A stretch of DNA of 64,000 bases from Nakaseomyces glabratus (lineage: Eukaryota; Ascomycota; Saccharomycetes; Saccharomycetales; Saccharomycetaceae): assembly GCF_010111755.1 (NCBI RefSeq), contig NC_088955.1, positions 434,001-498,000 of the forward strand. The letters are read 5' to 3'. Below are positions 49,355 to 60,518 of this stretch, piece by piece. How positions within the stretch are numbered: the stretch's first letter is position 1; every line of letters begins with the position of its first letter. Position numbers and translations under genes: made by a program. Under the pieces are notes generated by a model that made no database searches, was not told where the DNA came from, and saw only the letters and a program-made list of their open reading frames with translations.

Positions 49355-52300
49355 GCAAGGATAGACCATTGCAACATGCTATAATAACAAAACCGGAAGC
49401 TAATGAAATTTCAGATTCATCTACGGGTAACTGCAATAGATTTGGAAGCAGCAGCATAATTTCCAACTCATCTAATCCTATCAAATATATGAATACAAAT
49501 GACATATTCGATAGTGCTAAAGGCAGAAATGGTCAGCTTAGCGGATCGGTAACATCAACTAAGAAATCAATAGATACTTTCAAAACACCAGTGCGTAATG
49601 GCAGTGCCGAAATAATAGTTGACAATGAAAGGTATAGTCCACTGGGACTAAAGAAAGCATCCAATCAAAGAACGCCTGATCTGGAGAAAATAGCCAACTT
49701 CTTTAAGAATAAAAGAACACCAAGAAGGAACAAAATACTAGAAACTTCTGAATACTCTGATTCTGATGATACACCTATAAGTCAAAGAATGGTCATGCAT
49801 GAAGATTTATCTCCCTCAAAAGCTAGCACAGCAAAGAAAAACTTATTAAATGATGTAACAGCCATTGAAGACACTACAGAAACTGTTATTGATGATTCTA
49901 GATTGAGTACTGGTTTGAAAGAGATCGTTTTGCCAATTGGTGAGCCGTTTCTGAATAACTCCTCTCCATTTAGAGACGGGACCGCTAATCCATATCATGC
50001 ATCCCAACTGGGTGCTGAAGAAGTTAGCCACATTGGTAGCCATCGTAGTGATAACAACAACGAAAACTCCAATAATGGAAAAACTACAGCAGTTGATGAA
50101 CACTCTCAATATAATACTATATCAGATGGCAGATTCATATTTCGGATTAGCGATAAGAATGAAGCAAATAGTGCAGCAGCCACACAGCGGATACAGGGTA
50201 GTCAAAATGAGACACAATCAACAGAGTTGCTTGACAATACAACACAACATGATACTAGTTTAATAAAGGAAAATGGCGTTACAAGTAATTCACAGAATTC
50301 TTTGGACTCTAAAACCCCAGAAGTTTACAAGACTGGGTATGAGTCAGGTATGTCGTCGCAATCTGTCATAGATGTAACAACACCATTAAATTCCGTACTC
50401 TTATCACATGACAACGTTATAGAGGTTCCACGTACAAGCTCTCCTTCGAAATCGAAAGTTCCTCGAACTAAGATCACATCAAGTCAAAATGATCAGCATC
50501 TGGATACTCAGTACTCTTCATATAACCAGAAGGTTTATCTGCAAGTCATTAGTGCTGCTAACAAGGATTATGAGCAAACTTATGGGGATACCCAACTAAT
50601 AGAGGACAAAGAGTCGCATATTATAAGTGATGGAGAACAAACCCAAGAACTGCCAGAGATTGAGGAAGAGGCTGAATTGGATGATTCTATTAGTCAACAT
50701 CATTCTACAAGAAATTTCTCTCAAGATATATCATCCAAAACTGAGCAGATAAGGGCGACGGCAAATATTTTAGCAACTTCTTCAGAAGATGATGCGAACG
50801 ATCATGAGTCGCCTTGCAACAAACGAGCTAAGATCTCGGAAAAGGAAGGTCTAGCCAAACCAGATAAGATCAATTCTAACAATCTGTATAAACAAGAATG
50901 GATTAAAAAGTTAAAACTTCAGAATGATAATGTACAAAACTTGGGTACTCTAGAACCCAAAGATATAATATTTGAAGATGCAGTATGGTATCAATATGAT
51001 GCGAACTTAAAGTTTTACCCAGGTCGAATAGAATCAATTGACTACATAAGAAATAAAGCGCAAATTCGGCATAAAACCGGTACAGTTGAAGTAAACATTG
51101 GAGATGTCTATTATTTGAATTTATTAATAGGTGATCATGTTGATTGTGGTGGATATACAGGGGAGATTATTGCATTAAAATGTCTATCTGAGAACAGTAA
51201 AGACTTTCGATGTGTCAGAGGTTTTGACCATGTGCTTTTGAAAAGACTGTCGGGTAATGGTAAGCTCGGATTGGAAGTATTTGAGATGCCAATATCTGAC
51301 ATATGTATGTCCATAGAGCAATGGATGAAAAGAAGCAAAATACACGTAGTTAGTCATCCACCCTCTCTTGAACCAGGGAATGATCTTTCTACACCTTCAC
51401 GTAGTGGGAAGCGCTCTAGTCGAACATCACCTCGCAAGAATAACAAAAATGCTATATATATAGAGAGCTCAACACCAGCAAAGCTAAAATCCGAAACAGC
51501 GAAAGAAGATCAAAGGAGTTCACCTATTGTGCCGATCAATATATCATTCAATACTTCAATGCCCGAGTGTACGATAAATGATGATTATGACAACTACAAC
51601 GAGGCTTTGTTTGTATTCAGTAGTTTAGCTGATAATTCTACTGAACTTACAGAACGTATTGAACAACTTGGGGGACTCGTTCTTGAGGAGGGATTCTCGA
51701 GCGTTTTTGAATATTGCGCCCAGAATAGATTTGATGATACTATTATAAGAGAGAAATATGGTATAACTGTGAAAAATATACAGCCTGAATTAATACCAAA
51801 AGATGATTCACCCATCTTTACGCGTTCATTTGCTTGTGTGGTTTCTCGAAGGCATTTACGAAGCCTTAAGTACCTGGAATGCTTAGCCCTTGGCTGGCCC
51901 ACCATACACTGGAAATTCATTGAGGATGTAGGGTCTATATCTCATGCATCAATAAATCAACTATGGAATTATCTTTTACCCTCTGGTGAGAGCTTGAGAC
52001 TGGCGGAAGCTGACCAGAGGCTGGGTGTAATAATATCAAATAACATATTTGAATTTACAAGAAATTATCTAAAAGGATATTCACTAAACCAACAGTGTTC
52101 AAATAGATCCAATATTCTCCGTGATTATACCATAATAGTACTAGGTTCATCCCAATTAGATAATTTTTTGAATTTTGCCTTTTCCTGCCTTGGTGCGGCT
52201 CATGTCAGTTACATTTTTCCATCATCAATTTCGGATTATTCAGATCTATTAAAAAATACACTGTCAAAAAAACAGCGCCTAGTTGTAATAGAAAATATTT

Positions 52301-52533
52301 TTAGATTATTGGGTGAGTTAAGAGACTATGAGGGTATAAATGTTACAGATAATATCATTTTGTTCGTGAATTGTAATAGTAATGAAAAAGACGATAAACT
52401 TGTAGATATGCTAAGAAGAAATCAGAAAAGAGAAGCCATTCCAGATTACTTATCAATAAATATTGAATCAAAGGAGTGGCTAATTCAAACCATAATCAAT
52501 GGTAGCAATGGGTTCAGTAGAGTAGTTGGTTAG
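49333..52533 (+). CDS. RAD9: DNA damage checkpoint adaptor Rad9 (53BP1 type)
   Basis: 1066 residues; Sc Rad9 has 1309. The long disordered N-terminal half is rich in Ser/Thr with SQ/TQ sites for Mec1/Tel1 (for example DTQLI, EQTQEL). A Tudor domain lies at about 540-640 (DAVWYQYDANLKFYPGRIES), which reads methylated histone H3 Lys79. Tandem BRCT domains lie at about 755-1066 and bind phosphorylated H2A and dimerise. Phosphorylated Rad9 recruits and activates Rad53. The protein is shorter than in Sc mainly in the disordered part. It faces ADR1 tail to tail as in Sc YDR217C and YDR216W. Confidence 0.96.
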   Translation: MSKKENIGKDRPLQHAIITKPEANEISDSSTGNCNRFGSSSIISNSSNPIKYMNTNDIFDSAKGRNGQLSGSVTSTKKSIDTFKTPVRNGSAEIIVDNERYSPLGLKKASNQRTPDLEKIANFFKNKRTPRRNKILETSEYSDSDDTPISQRMVMHEDLSPSKASTAKKNLLNDVTAIEDTTETVIDDSRLSTGLKEIVLPIGEPFLNNSSPFRDGTANPYHASQLGAEEVSHIGSHRSDNNNENSNNGKTTAVDEHSQYNTISDGRFIFRISDKNEANSAAATQRIQGSQNETQSTELLDNTTQHDTSLIKENGVTSNSQNSLDSKTPEVYKTGYESGMSSQSVIDVTTPLNSVLLSHDNVIEVPRTSSPSKSKVPRTKITSSQNDQHLDTQYSSYNQKVYLQVISAANKDYEQTYGDTQLIEDKESHIISDGEQTQELPEIEEEAELDDSISQHHSTRNFSQDISSKTEQIRATANILATSSEDDANDHESPCNKRAKISEKEGLAKPDKINSNNLYKQEWIKKLKLQNDNVQNLGTLEPKDIIFEDAVWYQYDANLKFYPGRIESIDYIRNKAQIRHKTGTVEVNIGDVYYLNLLIGDHVDCGGYTGEIIALKCLSENSKDFRCVRGFDHVLLKRLSGNGKLGLEVFEMPISDICMSIEQWMKRSKIHVVSHPPSLEPGNDLSTPSRSGKRSSRTSPRKNNKNAIYIESSTPAKLKSETAKEDQRSSPIVPINISFNTSMPECTINDDYDNYNEALFVFSSLADNSTELTERIEQLGGLVLEEGFSSVFEYCAQNRFDDTIIREKYGITVKNIQPELIPKDDSPIFTRSFACVVSRRHLRSLKYLECLALGWPTIHWKFIEDVGSISHASINQLWNYLLPSGESLRLAEADQRLGVIISNNIFEFTRNYLKGYSLNQQCSNRSNILRDYTIIVLGSSQLDNFLNFAFSCLGAAHVSYIFPSSISDYSDLLKNTLSKKQRLVVIENIFRLLGELRDYEGINVTDNIILFVNCNSNEKDDKLVDMLRRNQKREAIPDYLSINIESKEWLIQTIINGSNGFSRVVG

Positions 52534-52841
52534 AGCTCTTAAACTCTGATCTTTTTGTAATTTTTATTGGAGGTTTTCACATTGGCATGTATTCATGAAC
52601 AAATAATGTGACTTCACTTATAGAAGGAATATTGGTTAAGAAATAAAATAAATTATATAATTTTAGTAGCAAATATGACGAATTAATGATGATTCTAGTA
52701 TTCAATTACATATGAGCAAACCAAATAATACGAGTTTATTCTTGTCTGCATTTTTTATTATTGTTACAAAGCGTCATGCAAATAATAATCAAATAAAACC
52801 GTCAAGTTTTAAAAATATGTTAGTTCATAGCTGTATGCATC
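52534..52841. other. Convergent intergenic region RAD9/ADR1
   Basis: 308 bp, AT-rich, nothing further recognised. Confidence 0.6.
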
Positions 52842-55800
52842 TCAGAACTTAACATCGTAATGAATAGGATTGTCCTTCCTACTATCAATCTCTAATCCAG
52901 ATAGATCAAACTTATAAACTTCCTTTTCAAGAAGTTTACAAAGCTCTGAGTAATCATTTGACATTTTGTCCAAAATATGTGCATTGCAAAAATCTTCTTT
53001 TACCAACTTAAAGACGCACTTGCCAATACTGGCAAATTTAGCTGACAATTGATACCTTTCAGCAAAGCCTTGTTTGTGTGTTCTCATTCGAAGTGATGAA
53101 TCGCTATCAGTTGATTCGGCATGCTGTTGTTGAAGCTGTTGATGTCTCAATACTAAATTAACGGACGATTTTGTGTGGTTTATTGATGTATCATCAAAAG
53201 GTTCTCCGTTGTTGATATGTTCCTTTTGACCATCGTCTCGATTCGAATTTATCAGTTGGCTATCGTTGATCTTGGGTGATTTCAAAAAGTGTTGTAGATT
53301 AGACATAGGATTAAACTGGAATTCATTCTGAACTTTATCATCAAACATATTGAGAAATGAATTATCATTAAAAGAATACACCAGTACATTTCCAATCATT
53401 TTTTCCAGTCTTTCGAGTATATGAGGTAAGTCATCAGTTGCCTTCTTATTATTAAATGACTGTTCAGGGATCACAGCTGTATACTGAGTAAACTCTATTG
53501 AATAAAATTCATTAAGAAGTGGAATAAAAACACAATCCGCTAATTTTCTCAGTTCGGTGAAGATACTCAACAGCTTGAAATTAGGAGTCCGTTCAAAGTC
53601 CATGATAAATTTAATGACAGTCAAGAAATCATAGTAATAAGCTTGTAGATTGAAAATGGAAAATTTGTTCTTATCGAATTCGAGTTCATCACTCCCTTTC
53701 CGTTTGTATTTTACTAGTCTTGTTAGATTCTTAATGGCAAAATTAAGAGCAATAAGAAAATCGGTCATCAAATTATATGATCCATGTGTTAATAGATTAT
53801 TTTGGTCAGAATATAAAAATTCATAGAAAATTTCCTTCAGACCTGTCTTGCATATTTTGTTGGCAAATGATTTATCAACATCATTAAAAACCTTCATTGA
53901 CATTAAGTAGTTCCTTAGAGCAATTGCGTCTTTAATTAAAATTTTTGCTTTCTTGCCGCTAAAAGCCATTTGTTCCTCATTTGCCAAGAACGGAGGTGCT
54001 GGTATATTTGCTTCTAGCTTCTTGTTATCCAGTCTTGTTAGAAATACATGAAATTTTGAATGATTCCGTATGCTGTATTCATAAAGCACCATATTAATGG
54101 CTAAGTATTCAGGAATTGCATGCAGACCTCTATTGTTAAAAGCAAAACTATCATAAAACTGTTTAAAGCTTACAGTATGTTGTTTTTGATACTTACCTCC
54201 GCTTTGAAGCTCTAGCAAGGATTTTGAACTCCCCTGATTTAAATTAATTGCTGAAGATTTATCAGCTGAATGTGAAGATGTCATGGGTACGTTTGCGTCA
54301 ATAAAACTGTTGTCTTGAAATAAGCGCTGTGTTTGCCACTTATATTCATCATCTGGAATTGTTAACTGTTCTACAGTATGCTCATCAAAATAACTTGTAC
54401 AATCCATATTATAATAAATTGTCAGTAGTTGTGAAAACTTGTATGCCATTAATACGGTCCTAATCTTCGTCTCATATAAAATATACTTGAATGAACTATC
54501 AAATGAAGATGTTTGGTTGGAAGAGTAAGTAATATCTGCCAAGATATTTGATTTTATGATAGAGCATATTGCAGCAACCTGTCTCACAACCAATTGCGTG
54601 TCTATTGTATCCAAATAATCCGCAAAAAAGGCAAATATAATACTTAGTATTAGTGATTGAATTAACCAAACATGATGCTGTTGATTCTGCATCTTTCTTT
54701 TCATTATCAGTGACACTGTTGGATCCTTTTGTATACTAATCTGTTCTTGTTTTTTTGTTTCTAGATAAACATGCAGTACTCTTCTACTAGCCTCATAAAG
54801 TTCCATGGTTTTAAAATTGTTATCGTTTTTATATATGGAGCCACAAGTTGCCATGAATAACGGTAAACATACCAAGCTAGCAATTCCCATTGCTTGCTTA
54901 TTAGATCCTATAGGTATGTCATGTACGTTTGTGCTACCGTCAAAATCTATATTCCAACAATCATCCAGTTCTGATTTAAACTCTTCGTTTTCGTACACGT
55001 ACTTCCTCAACGAGTCAATATCAAGGTTCAAAATATCTTGATGGATAAATGGATGATGAGAAAGAAAGTTCTCTTGAAATAGGCTAATGCATTCATTAAG
55101 CTCATTAGCACTTGGTAACAGAATTTGCTTTGAGAAAAGCATTGTATCTGAGGAGTTTTTGGACAATGTGGAATTTGAGCAGTTCAGGTCGTAGAATTTT
55201 AATGCACTGTGACACAGTATCCGCAACTTTGTTGTAAATAGCTTACATCTCTTCATATTTGATCCAGATTCAGGTGGTGAGGATTTAGTTATATTTGCAG
55301 CCCCCAAATAATCTAAGCCATAGAAAGTATAGTTATTGTTGGCATCATGAATAGGACCATTGGCAGATAAATTTTCTATTTCACTGAAATTAGTTTGTAA
55401 CTGACCGCCAAGGTTGTTTGTTGTTTTGGTACCTTCACCATTAACCAATAAATTGAATAGATCACCATTCTGCTTCCCATATATAATGTCTTTTTCTTCC
55501 TCTTTCATGAAATCATTGAATATAGATTGCAAATCCTTATTAAAACTCGTAATTTCATTTATTTCGGTGATGTATTGAGGTGTAACAGAATGTGTATCAG
55601 GTGTGGCTGATTCCTTTCTCAGAATTTCAGCTGGACTCTTATTATAAATATTACCAAATAATGAATTTTTTCTGCTGGTTAATTTTTGAATATTATCAAT
55701 ATAACTTGGTTTTGTGTTATAATCACCTTGCTTCGGTGAAATATTGTCATCAAATACTTCTGGATTCGAATCAACCTCATTTGGCAAGTAGTCACTGTGT

Positions 55801-57341
55801 TGGCCATGCAGATGAGATGATATTTTGTTTGGGCTTACACTAGTAGCTACAAAACCTGGTGTGGTTGTCGTATTAATGAGTTTATCAACATTGGAATAAT
55901 CACCATATCCATTCTCATGAGGTGAATTTTCGGTTGAGCCTGATAGAGTTGCTTCTTTGAGGCTCTCATTATTCCTTTTGTGGTGAGTAAACAATGACTT
56001 TGTATGTAGAATATTGTTATTGTTATTTGCTAGTCCCGAAGACTTTCCGTTGGTCTTACTTTTTTGAGAGGTATTTTCCCTACCAAAACTATTAACTGAA
56101 AATGGTGAATATCCAGGTGTGCCTGCACCTCCTTGTGTAATTGGAACATGATTATTCAAGTCAGGTAACTCATTTGGCATTGTCACAGAAGAGCTTGGAG
56201 AGGATTCACTTCGAGAAATCTCTGGGTTCGATGATGAGGAATATAATAAATTTTTGTGAAATTGGTCCAAGATAGAGTTTTCATTTATTCTTGGAATATT
56301 ATTGCGAGGTTTGTCATCCACGTCTAGATGAACATCTGAGGATAGAGGATCATTATATTTATTGAACGGAGATTTTAAGAAGTCAAAATCTACTGCTTGT
56401 TCATCCACTTTATTATGTACATGTGGTCCGTTATTTGCTTCGTTAAGGGTTTTGTTATTCTCACCTCCTTGATATTGAAAGCTGTTGAAGTCTTCTATGC
56501 TGAAATCTACAGAGCCCTCATTCTCTTCATCGAGAGAGAAAAAATCCATTTCATTGAAGGTTAGTGCATTCCCGAAATCGACTGGTAAAAGTTGCGGTGT
56601 TGAAAATTCCACATTATCGACCGGGTGGTGAGTATTCAACTCGGGAAACATGCTATTACTATTATGAGCATTAGCGTTAGTGAGACTACTGCTGTTAGAG
56701 ACATTTGTCAAACGGGAAGACGGTCTCCTTGCGGGCCCGCGCATTTGGGACCTGCCTAGCGGTTTAGCATAATTCTCTGCAGACTGGGCGCTGAATGATG
56801 CTCTTCTCATAAGGGTTGGCGTAGCCATTTTTTTGGTTCTCTCCAAAAATTCGTTCTTTTTCTTCCTCTTTCTGGAATTAACATCTGTGCTTCCTGCTTC
56901 AAATGCCACCAGTGGGTCTCCATTGGCGATTATTTTGTCATTACTGTGGTTTTCAGTGGGAAGTGAGCCCGGTGACTGTTGCAAAGGGCCGTTCGAGTTC
57001 GACATCTGCTTAGAGGACATTCTCTTGCTTCTCTTCTTCCGTAACAGACTCTCCCCACAGTTGCCCCCGTGCACCTTATGTGCGTGTCTCAGCAGCAGGT
57101 CCCTTCTTGTGAAGCGCCTGTCGCAAATTCCACAGCAGTAAGGCTTCTCCTTCGTGTGTGAGCGCTCGTGCCTGGTCAGATGCTCCTGCCGGGCAAACGC
57201 CCTTGTGCATGTCTGACACACAAAAAGCCGGGGTTTCCCGCTCGGCGTGAAACCCTTGTACTTCAGGTGCTCCGGAATGGAAGGCAGCTCCTTGTTCACC
57301 TTTGAGCTCATGTGTGCGTTTAACTCCATAGTCTGCGCCAT
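52842..57341 (-). CDS. ADR1: Carbon-source-responsive zinc-finger activator Adr1
   Basis: 1499 residues; Sc Adr1 has 1323. Two C2H2 fingers at about 39-92: [20 protein letters not shown] and [20 protein letters not shown], preceded by the accessory segment KPRLFVCQ. A nuclear-localisation-like RKKRSKR follows (101-107). RRASFSAQS at 179-187 is the conserved protein kinase A site (Sc Ser230; here Ser182). The middle is Asn/Ser-rich; the C-terminal half (about 740-1300) contains a fungal transcription-factor-like helical region, [15 protein letters not shown]. Adr1 activates genes for ethanol, glycerol and fatty-acid use when glucose is absent. Confidence 0.96.
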   Translation of the reverse strand: MAQTMELNAHMSSKVNKELPSIPEHLKYKGFTPSGKPRLFVCQTCTRAFARQEHLTRHERSHTKEKPYCCGICDRRFTRRDLLLRHAHKVHGGNCGESLLRKKRSKRMSSKQMSNSNGPLQQSPGSLPTENHSNDKIIANGDPLVAFEAGSTDVNSRKRKKKNEFLERTKKMATPTLMRRASFSAQSAENYAKPLGRSQMRGPARRPSSRLTNVSNSSSLTNANAHNSNSMFPELNTHHPVDNVEFSTPQLLPVDFGNALTFNEMDFFSLDEENEGSVDFSIEDFNSFQYQGGENNKTLNEANNGPHVHNKVDEQAVDFDFLKSPFNKYNDPLSSDVHLDVDDKPRNNIPRINENSILDQFHKNLLYSSSSNPEISRSESSPSSSVTMPNELPDLNNHVPITQGGAGTPGYSPFSVNSFGRENTSQKSKTNGKSSGLANNNNNILHTKSLFTHHKRNNESLKEATLSGSTENSPHENGYGDYSNVDKLINTTTTPGFVATSVSPNKISSHLHGQHSDYLPNEVDSNPEVFDDNISPKQGDYNTKPSYIDNIQKLTSRKNSLFGNIYNKSPAEILRKESATPDTHSVTPQYITEINEITSFNKDLQSIFNDFMKEEEKDIIYGKQNGDLFNLLVNGEGTKTTNNLGGQLQTNFSEIENLSANGPIHDANNNYTFYGLDYLGAANITKSSPPESGSNMKRCKLFTTKLRILCHSALKFYDLNCSNSTLSKNSSDTMLFSKQILLPSANELNECISLFQENFLSHHPFIHQDILNLDIDSLRKYVYENEEFKSELDDCWNIDFDGSTNVHDIPIGSNKQAMGIASLVCLPLFMATCGSIYKNDNNFKTMELYEASRRVLHVYLETKKQEQISIQKDPTVSLIMKRKMQNQQHHVWLIQSLILSIIFAFFADYLDTIDTQLVVRQVAAICSIIKSNILADITYSSNQTSSFDSSFKYILYETKIRTVLMAYKFSQLLTIYYNMDCTSYFDEHTVEQLTIPDDEYKWQTQRLFQDNSFIDANVPMTSSHSADKSSAINLNQGSSKSLLELQSGGKYQKQHTVSFKQFYDSFAFNNRGLHAIPEYLAINMVLYEYSIRNHSKFHVFLTRLDNKKLEANIPAPPFLANEEQMAFSGKKAKILIKDAIALRNYLMSMKVFNDVDKSFANKICKTGLKEIFYEFLYSDQNNLLTHGSYNLMTDFLIALNFAIKNLTRLVKYKRKGSDELEFDKNKFSIFNLQAYYYDFLTVIKFIMDFERTPNFKLLSIFTELRKLADCVFIPLLNEFYSIEFTQYTAVIPEQSFNNKKATDDLPHILERLEKMIGNVLVYSFNDNSFLNMFDDKVQNEFQFNPMSNLQHFLKSPKINDSQLINSNRDDGQKEHINNGEPFDDTSINHTKSSVNLVLRHQQLQQQHAESTDSDSSLRMRTHKQGFAERYQLSAKFASIGKCVFKLVKEDFCNAHILDKMSNDYSELCKLLEKEVYKFDLSGLEIDSRKDNPIHYDVKF

Positions 57342-58887
57342 TTAATATGTGTGCGTCGTCGCTATCATGCAGGTTAGTTTAGTGGTACTTGTGATCTTAA
57401 ATCTTTTTAATCTTATTATAGCAAATTTCCAAGTCAACGTCAACCAAAAATCCTTGCTTATTTTTCCAATTTCCTCAAAAGTCAAAGCTTTTATTTAGAG
57501 TTATGCTTGAAATTGTGCTAGAAATTGTGCTTGAAATTGTGCTTGAAATTGTGCTTGAGATTATGCTCACTGTATTGGAACCGTCTTCGACAAGGGCATG
57601 GGGGGGAAAGAAACAGTCCCCTATTTATACTGCCAGCGCACGGCTGGAGTTTTTCCAGCTTTCCCTGGGGATTCGCTCATCCCCCCATCCACCGGTGTGA
57701 GCTTCAGCTGAGTCCCACTGGCAACTCCCCAGAGGATCTATCAAAAAATTGATGCGAAAAAGCCGTGAAAAACAGAGAAATGCCCGTACCTGGAACGCTG
57801 GGAATTTCGTATTTCCCAAGCGGGCTCGAGCTCTCTGCGCAGGTATCTCTGGTGCTTGGTGGGCTCCGAGTGCTTGTGTAAATGGCACATGCACAGATAG
57901 ACGTGCAGGTGCTACACTGGCAAAGCTAGTAGAAAGAGAGACGGATAGAACGGAGGGGGGTCGTGGCAGAGCATGCGCGTTGTGCGATTGTTTTAGTGCA
58001 TTTTCATTTTTGTGCCAATCCGCTGAGTACAGCGTTAGTCATTTCGCGTGGGGAGTGACTCCAGGCTGCAACCGGCTCTTGACTCCTTGTGTTCCCTGTG
58101 CTTGGCGGTTATCTTGTGTTGGGCGGGTAGCGCTTGTGTGAAGAAGTTGGCACGAGTGCAAGAGAGCCACTAAGTTCTAGACTGTGAGGGGAGGGGGGCG
58201 CTGGTTTTAAGGTTGGTATGAGCGGGCGAAAGGAAAGCGTGGGCGTTGGGCAGCCTGATTGTCCCAGCAACCGTTGTGCTTGTATTGCTGTCTGGTAGCG
58301 GTCAGTGGCGTCATTCGCCCCATCGTCCATCGCTCTTCTTTTCTTTTGATAGGTTTAAGTTCCAGCGTTTTGCACGGGTGTTTCCTTGCAGACAGTACTC
58401 GGTGGATTCCCTTATGGGCACTGCGTCTGTGCTTGGGCCTTGTACGAGTTGCTCTGAGAAAGTCCGTGAAAGCTTTAATTTGAGCCTTGTATAACGTCAA
58501 AAATGCGCAGAGGCCAGCAGAGAAAAAAACCCTGTTCGCTGCTTCATTTTCTGTGCCTTGGAGTGGGCCATCTCTCAAGTTTTGACACTTTCCTTGAAAA
58601 GTAGAGAAATTCACTGGCACAGATCTAACTGGAGGGGGGCCCAGTGCATGTGAATGTACCCTTCTTCCCCCCTCCCCATAATTTTAAGGGCTTGTGCTAC
58701 GCCTTCGTTGCAGCACAGCGAACGCTAGAAGAGAAAAGTACGTGCAGAATCTTCTTCGGAAATCTTTCCATTTGCGGGAAAACGTATCTATACTTTATTG
58801 AATGAAAATAGACTTCCCCTAGAGCGGGAAGCAGACGTACTTAGATCTATATATAGTTTGCTGGAAGCCCAGAGCTCCAGTAAGTTC
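57342..58887. other. Intergenic: long ADR1 promoter region and AHA1 3' flank
   Basis: 1.55 kb, markedly richer in G and C than most spacers here. It contains the 12-bp repeat at 57503-57560, several runs of G or C (for example 57600-57606, 58188-58198, 58632-58638), and a GTGGGG Mig1-like core at 58048-58053. Open frames on both strands, up to about 137 codons, are not protein-like. Confidence 0.6.
57503..57565 (+). repeat. 12-bp tandem repeat, about five copies (GTGCTTGAAATT)
   Basis: Copies with one or two changes (first unit ATGCTTGAAATT, second with GCTAGAAATT, last with GCTTGAGATT), about 165-225 bp upstream of ADR1. An open frame through it would read repeating LEIV, which I take as a by-product of the repeat. 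Confidence 0.9.
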
Positions 58888-59973
58888 TTAGAGTACGGCG
58901 CCGAACCCGAAAGTGAGCTTGATGGCACGCACGTAGTACTCTTCGAAGTTCTGGCGCACACGGTCCTCCTGGCCTACCGGGATCTTGTCCCAGGTGATCT
59001 TTAGCTTGGTCTCGTGGTACTCCTGGCTCTCGTGGAACTCAATGGAGAGCTCGCTGAACCACTCCGGAGTCCAGTCGCTCAGACGCCACTGCAGCTTAAT
59101 GCTGCTGTCGCCTACGGAGACTACGCGGGTCCGGACATTGCCACCAAACAACTCGTATTCGTCCCCTTCGCCAAGGGTCTCGCCGCCAGCGCCGGAACCG
59201 GAACCGGAGTGTAGCATGCGCAACTCCGACCTGCTGAACTGCTGCAGACGCATCCTGTCCAGGAATGTGCGCTGCAGCTCAGCCGCAGGGACGTTGAAGC
59301 TGGGTTCCAGGTGCATCGAGCTGGTGTTCACCACTCTAGAAGTTGTGCCTGGCTTAGACGCACTCGCACCGCTAGTGGCCTTCTCCACGGGCTTCTGCAC
59401 TTGCGTTGAAGACTTCGCTGTAGACTGTGCAGATGCCGGTGCCTTTGCCTGAGAAGCGCCCGCGACCGGAACACTGGCCTCCTGGTTGGCTCTGGTGAAG
59501 GTGCTGCTCACTTGATCAGCACCCACTTGGATATCGCTGCTGTGTGTCGTGAGTAGGTCCGGACCGAACTGCTGGAACGCAGAACGCAGCTGAGGCACTA
59601 GACGCTCGCGGATCAACGGCTTCACCCGCTCATTCAGCTTGCTGGTCTCCTGGAATATCGTCACGACAAACTGGTAGTCCTCGGGATCGCTGTCGAAGGC
59701 AACTTCAGGAACGCTCACGGTGCCTTCGAACTTGTCACCGGCAAGCTCACCGTCATAGGCAAGCACGATCTTCAAGTCAAACAGCGAAATCACTTTACCC
59801 TTCCGCTGGCTGACTTCACAGTCACCGTCTACAGTCTTCACAGACGTGACGCTCAGCTGGCAGTCCCCTTCTTGAGCAGCAAGACCCACCAGCTTCTCCT
59901 GGAAATACTCACGCGCCCAGCCAAGACAGTTCTTGTCGACCCAGTGCCAATTGTTAGGATTGTGTACCACCAT
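58888..59973 (-). CDS. AHA1: Hsp90 co-chaperone and ATPase activator Aha1
   Basis: 361 residues from the Met at 59973; Sc Aha1 has 350. The start MVVHNPNNWHWVDKNCLGWA is almost identical to Sc. The open frame continues upstream to 60135, but that part includes the TATA box and is not conserved. The N-terminal domain (about 1-155, SQRKGKVISLFDLKIVLAYD) binds the Hsp90 middle domain. After an Ala/Ser/Thr linker the C-terminal SRPBCC-type domain (about 225-361) ends VRAIKLTFGFGAVL. It stimulates Hsp90 ATPase activity in the cytosol. A heat-shock element lies upstream. Position beside ADR1 equals Sc YDR214W. Confidence 0.97.
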   Translation of the reverse strand: MVVHNPNNWHWVDKNCLGWAREYFQEKLVGLAAQEGDCQLSVTSVKTVDGDCEVSQRKGKVISLFDLKIVLAYDGELAGDKFEGTVSVPEVAFDSDPEDYQFVVTIFQETSKLNERVKPLIRERLVPQLRSAFQQFGPDLLTTHSSDIQVGADQVSSTFTRANQEASVPVAGASQAKAPASAQSTAKSSTQVQKPVEKATSGASASKPGTTSRVVNTSSMHLEPSFNVPAAELQRTFLDRMRLQQFSRSELRMLHSGSGSGAGGETLGEGDEYELFGGNVRTRVVSVGDSSIKLQWRLSDWTPEWFSELSIEFHESQEYHETKLKITWDKIPVGQEDRVRQNFEEYYVRAIKLTFGFGAVL

Positions 59974-60065
59974 TTTACTAGTCAGATGCAATAGTTGTGT
60001 TGTGCCTTTGTGGAACTGGACTGACTTGCAATTGCCTGATGTACAATTGACCTGACTACGTTGTC

Positions 60066-60074
60066 TATATATAT
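60066..60074 (-). promoter_or_regulatory. TATA box of AHA1
   Basis: TATATATAT about 95 bp upstream of the conserved AHA1 start. It lies inside the longer open frame, which supports the shorter start. Confidence 0.65.
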
Positions 60075-60158
60075 GCCTTACCCAAAAGCATCGCGCACTG
60101 CTCCCGCAGGCCATCTCGAAAGAATCCATACCCACAGCTCTCGTAGCCAGTTTCTGGG

Positions 60159-60171
60159 TTCTAGAACATTC
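60159..60171. promoter_or_regulatory. Heat-shock element upstream of AHA1
   Basis: TTCTAGAACATTC is a perfect three-unit alternating array (TTC, GAA, TTC at 5-bp steps) for Hsf1, about 190 bp upstream of AHA1. A CCCCT stress element follows at 60174-60178. Confidence 0.75.
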
Positions 60172-60518
60172 GTCCCCTTATTGCTCGTGTTATGTTATTT
60201 TACTTGCACGTAACGTGACCCCAAACTTGTCAACTTGTTAGGTCTTCGCTTCGTCTTCTCTTTTCAGTGTCCTAAGCTAATGCAACCCTAATTTTTGCGC
60301 ACTCTCTCACTAGGGCCGGGCACTAAACTTTCCTGACAACGGCGTAAGCTGGAAACTGGTCCCCCATCCAGTAGGTTTTCACTAACCGAAGCCATAACAC
60401 ATACTATGTTAGGGTTTACTCGCAAAAGGAACAAAGCCTTGGCATATTAGTACCGGGATGGTTTTTGGATTCAGTAGTCTATTGCACTATCAATGAATCG
60501 TTAGAGTGTGCTGAGGGA

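Larger units (their letters stand above)
59974..60518. other. Divergent promoter region AHA1/MRF1
   Basis: 545 bp with the AHA1 TATA box, heat-shock element and CCCCT element listed separately. TTAGGGTTT near 60408 and ACCCTAA near 60283 are telomere-like heptamers of the kind found in some yeast promoters; significance unknown. Confidence 0.6.

Noticed and set aside
57749..58620. Open frames of 130-137 codons in the ADR1 upstream region
   Set aside because: GC-rich DNA gives few stops; overlapping frames on both strands without motifs.
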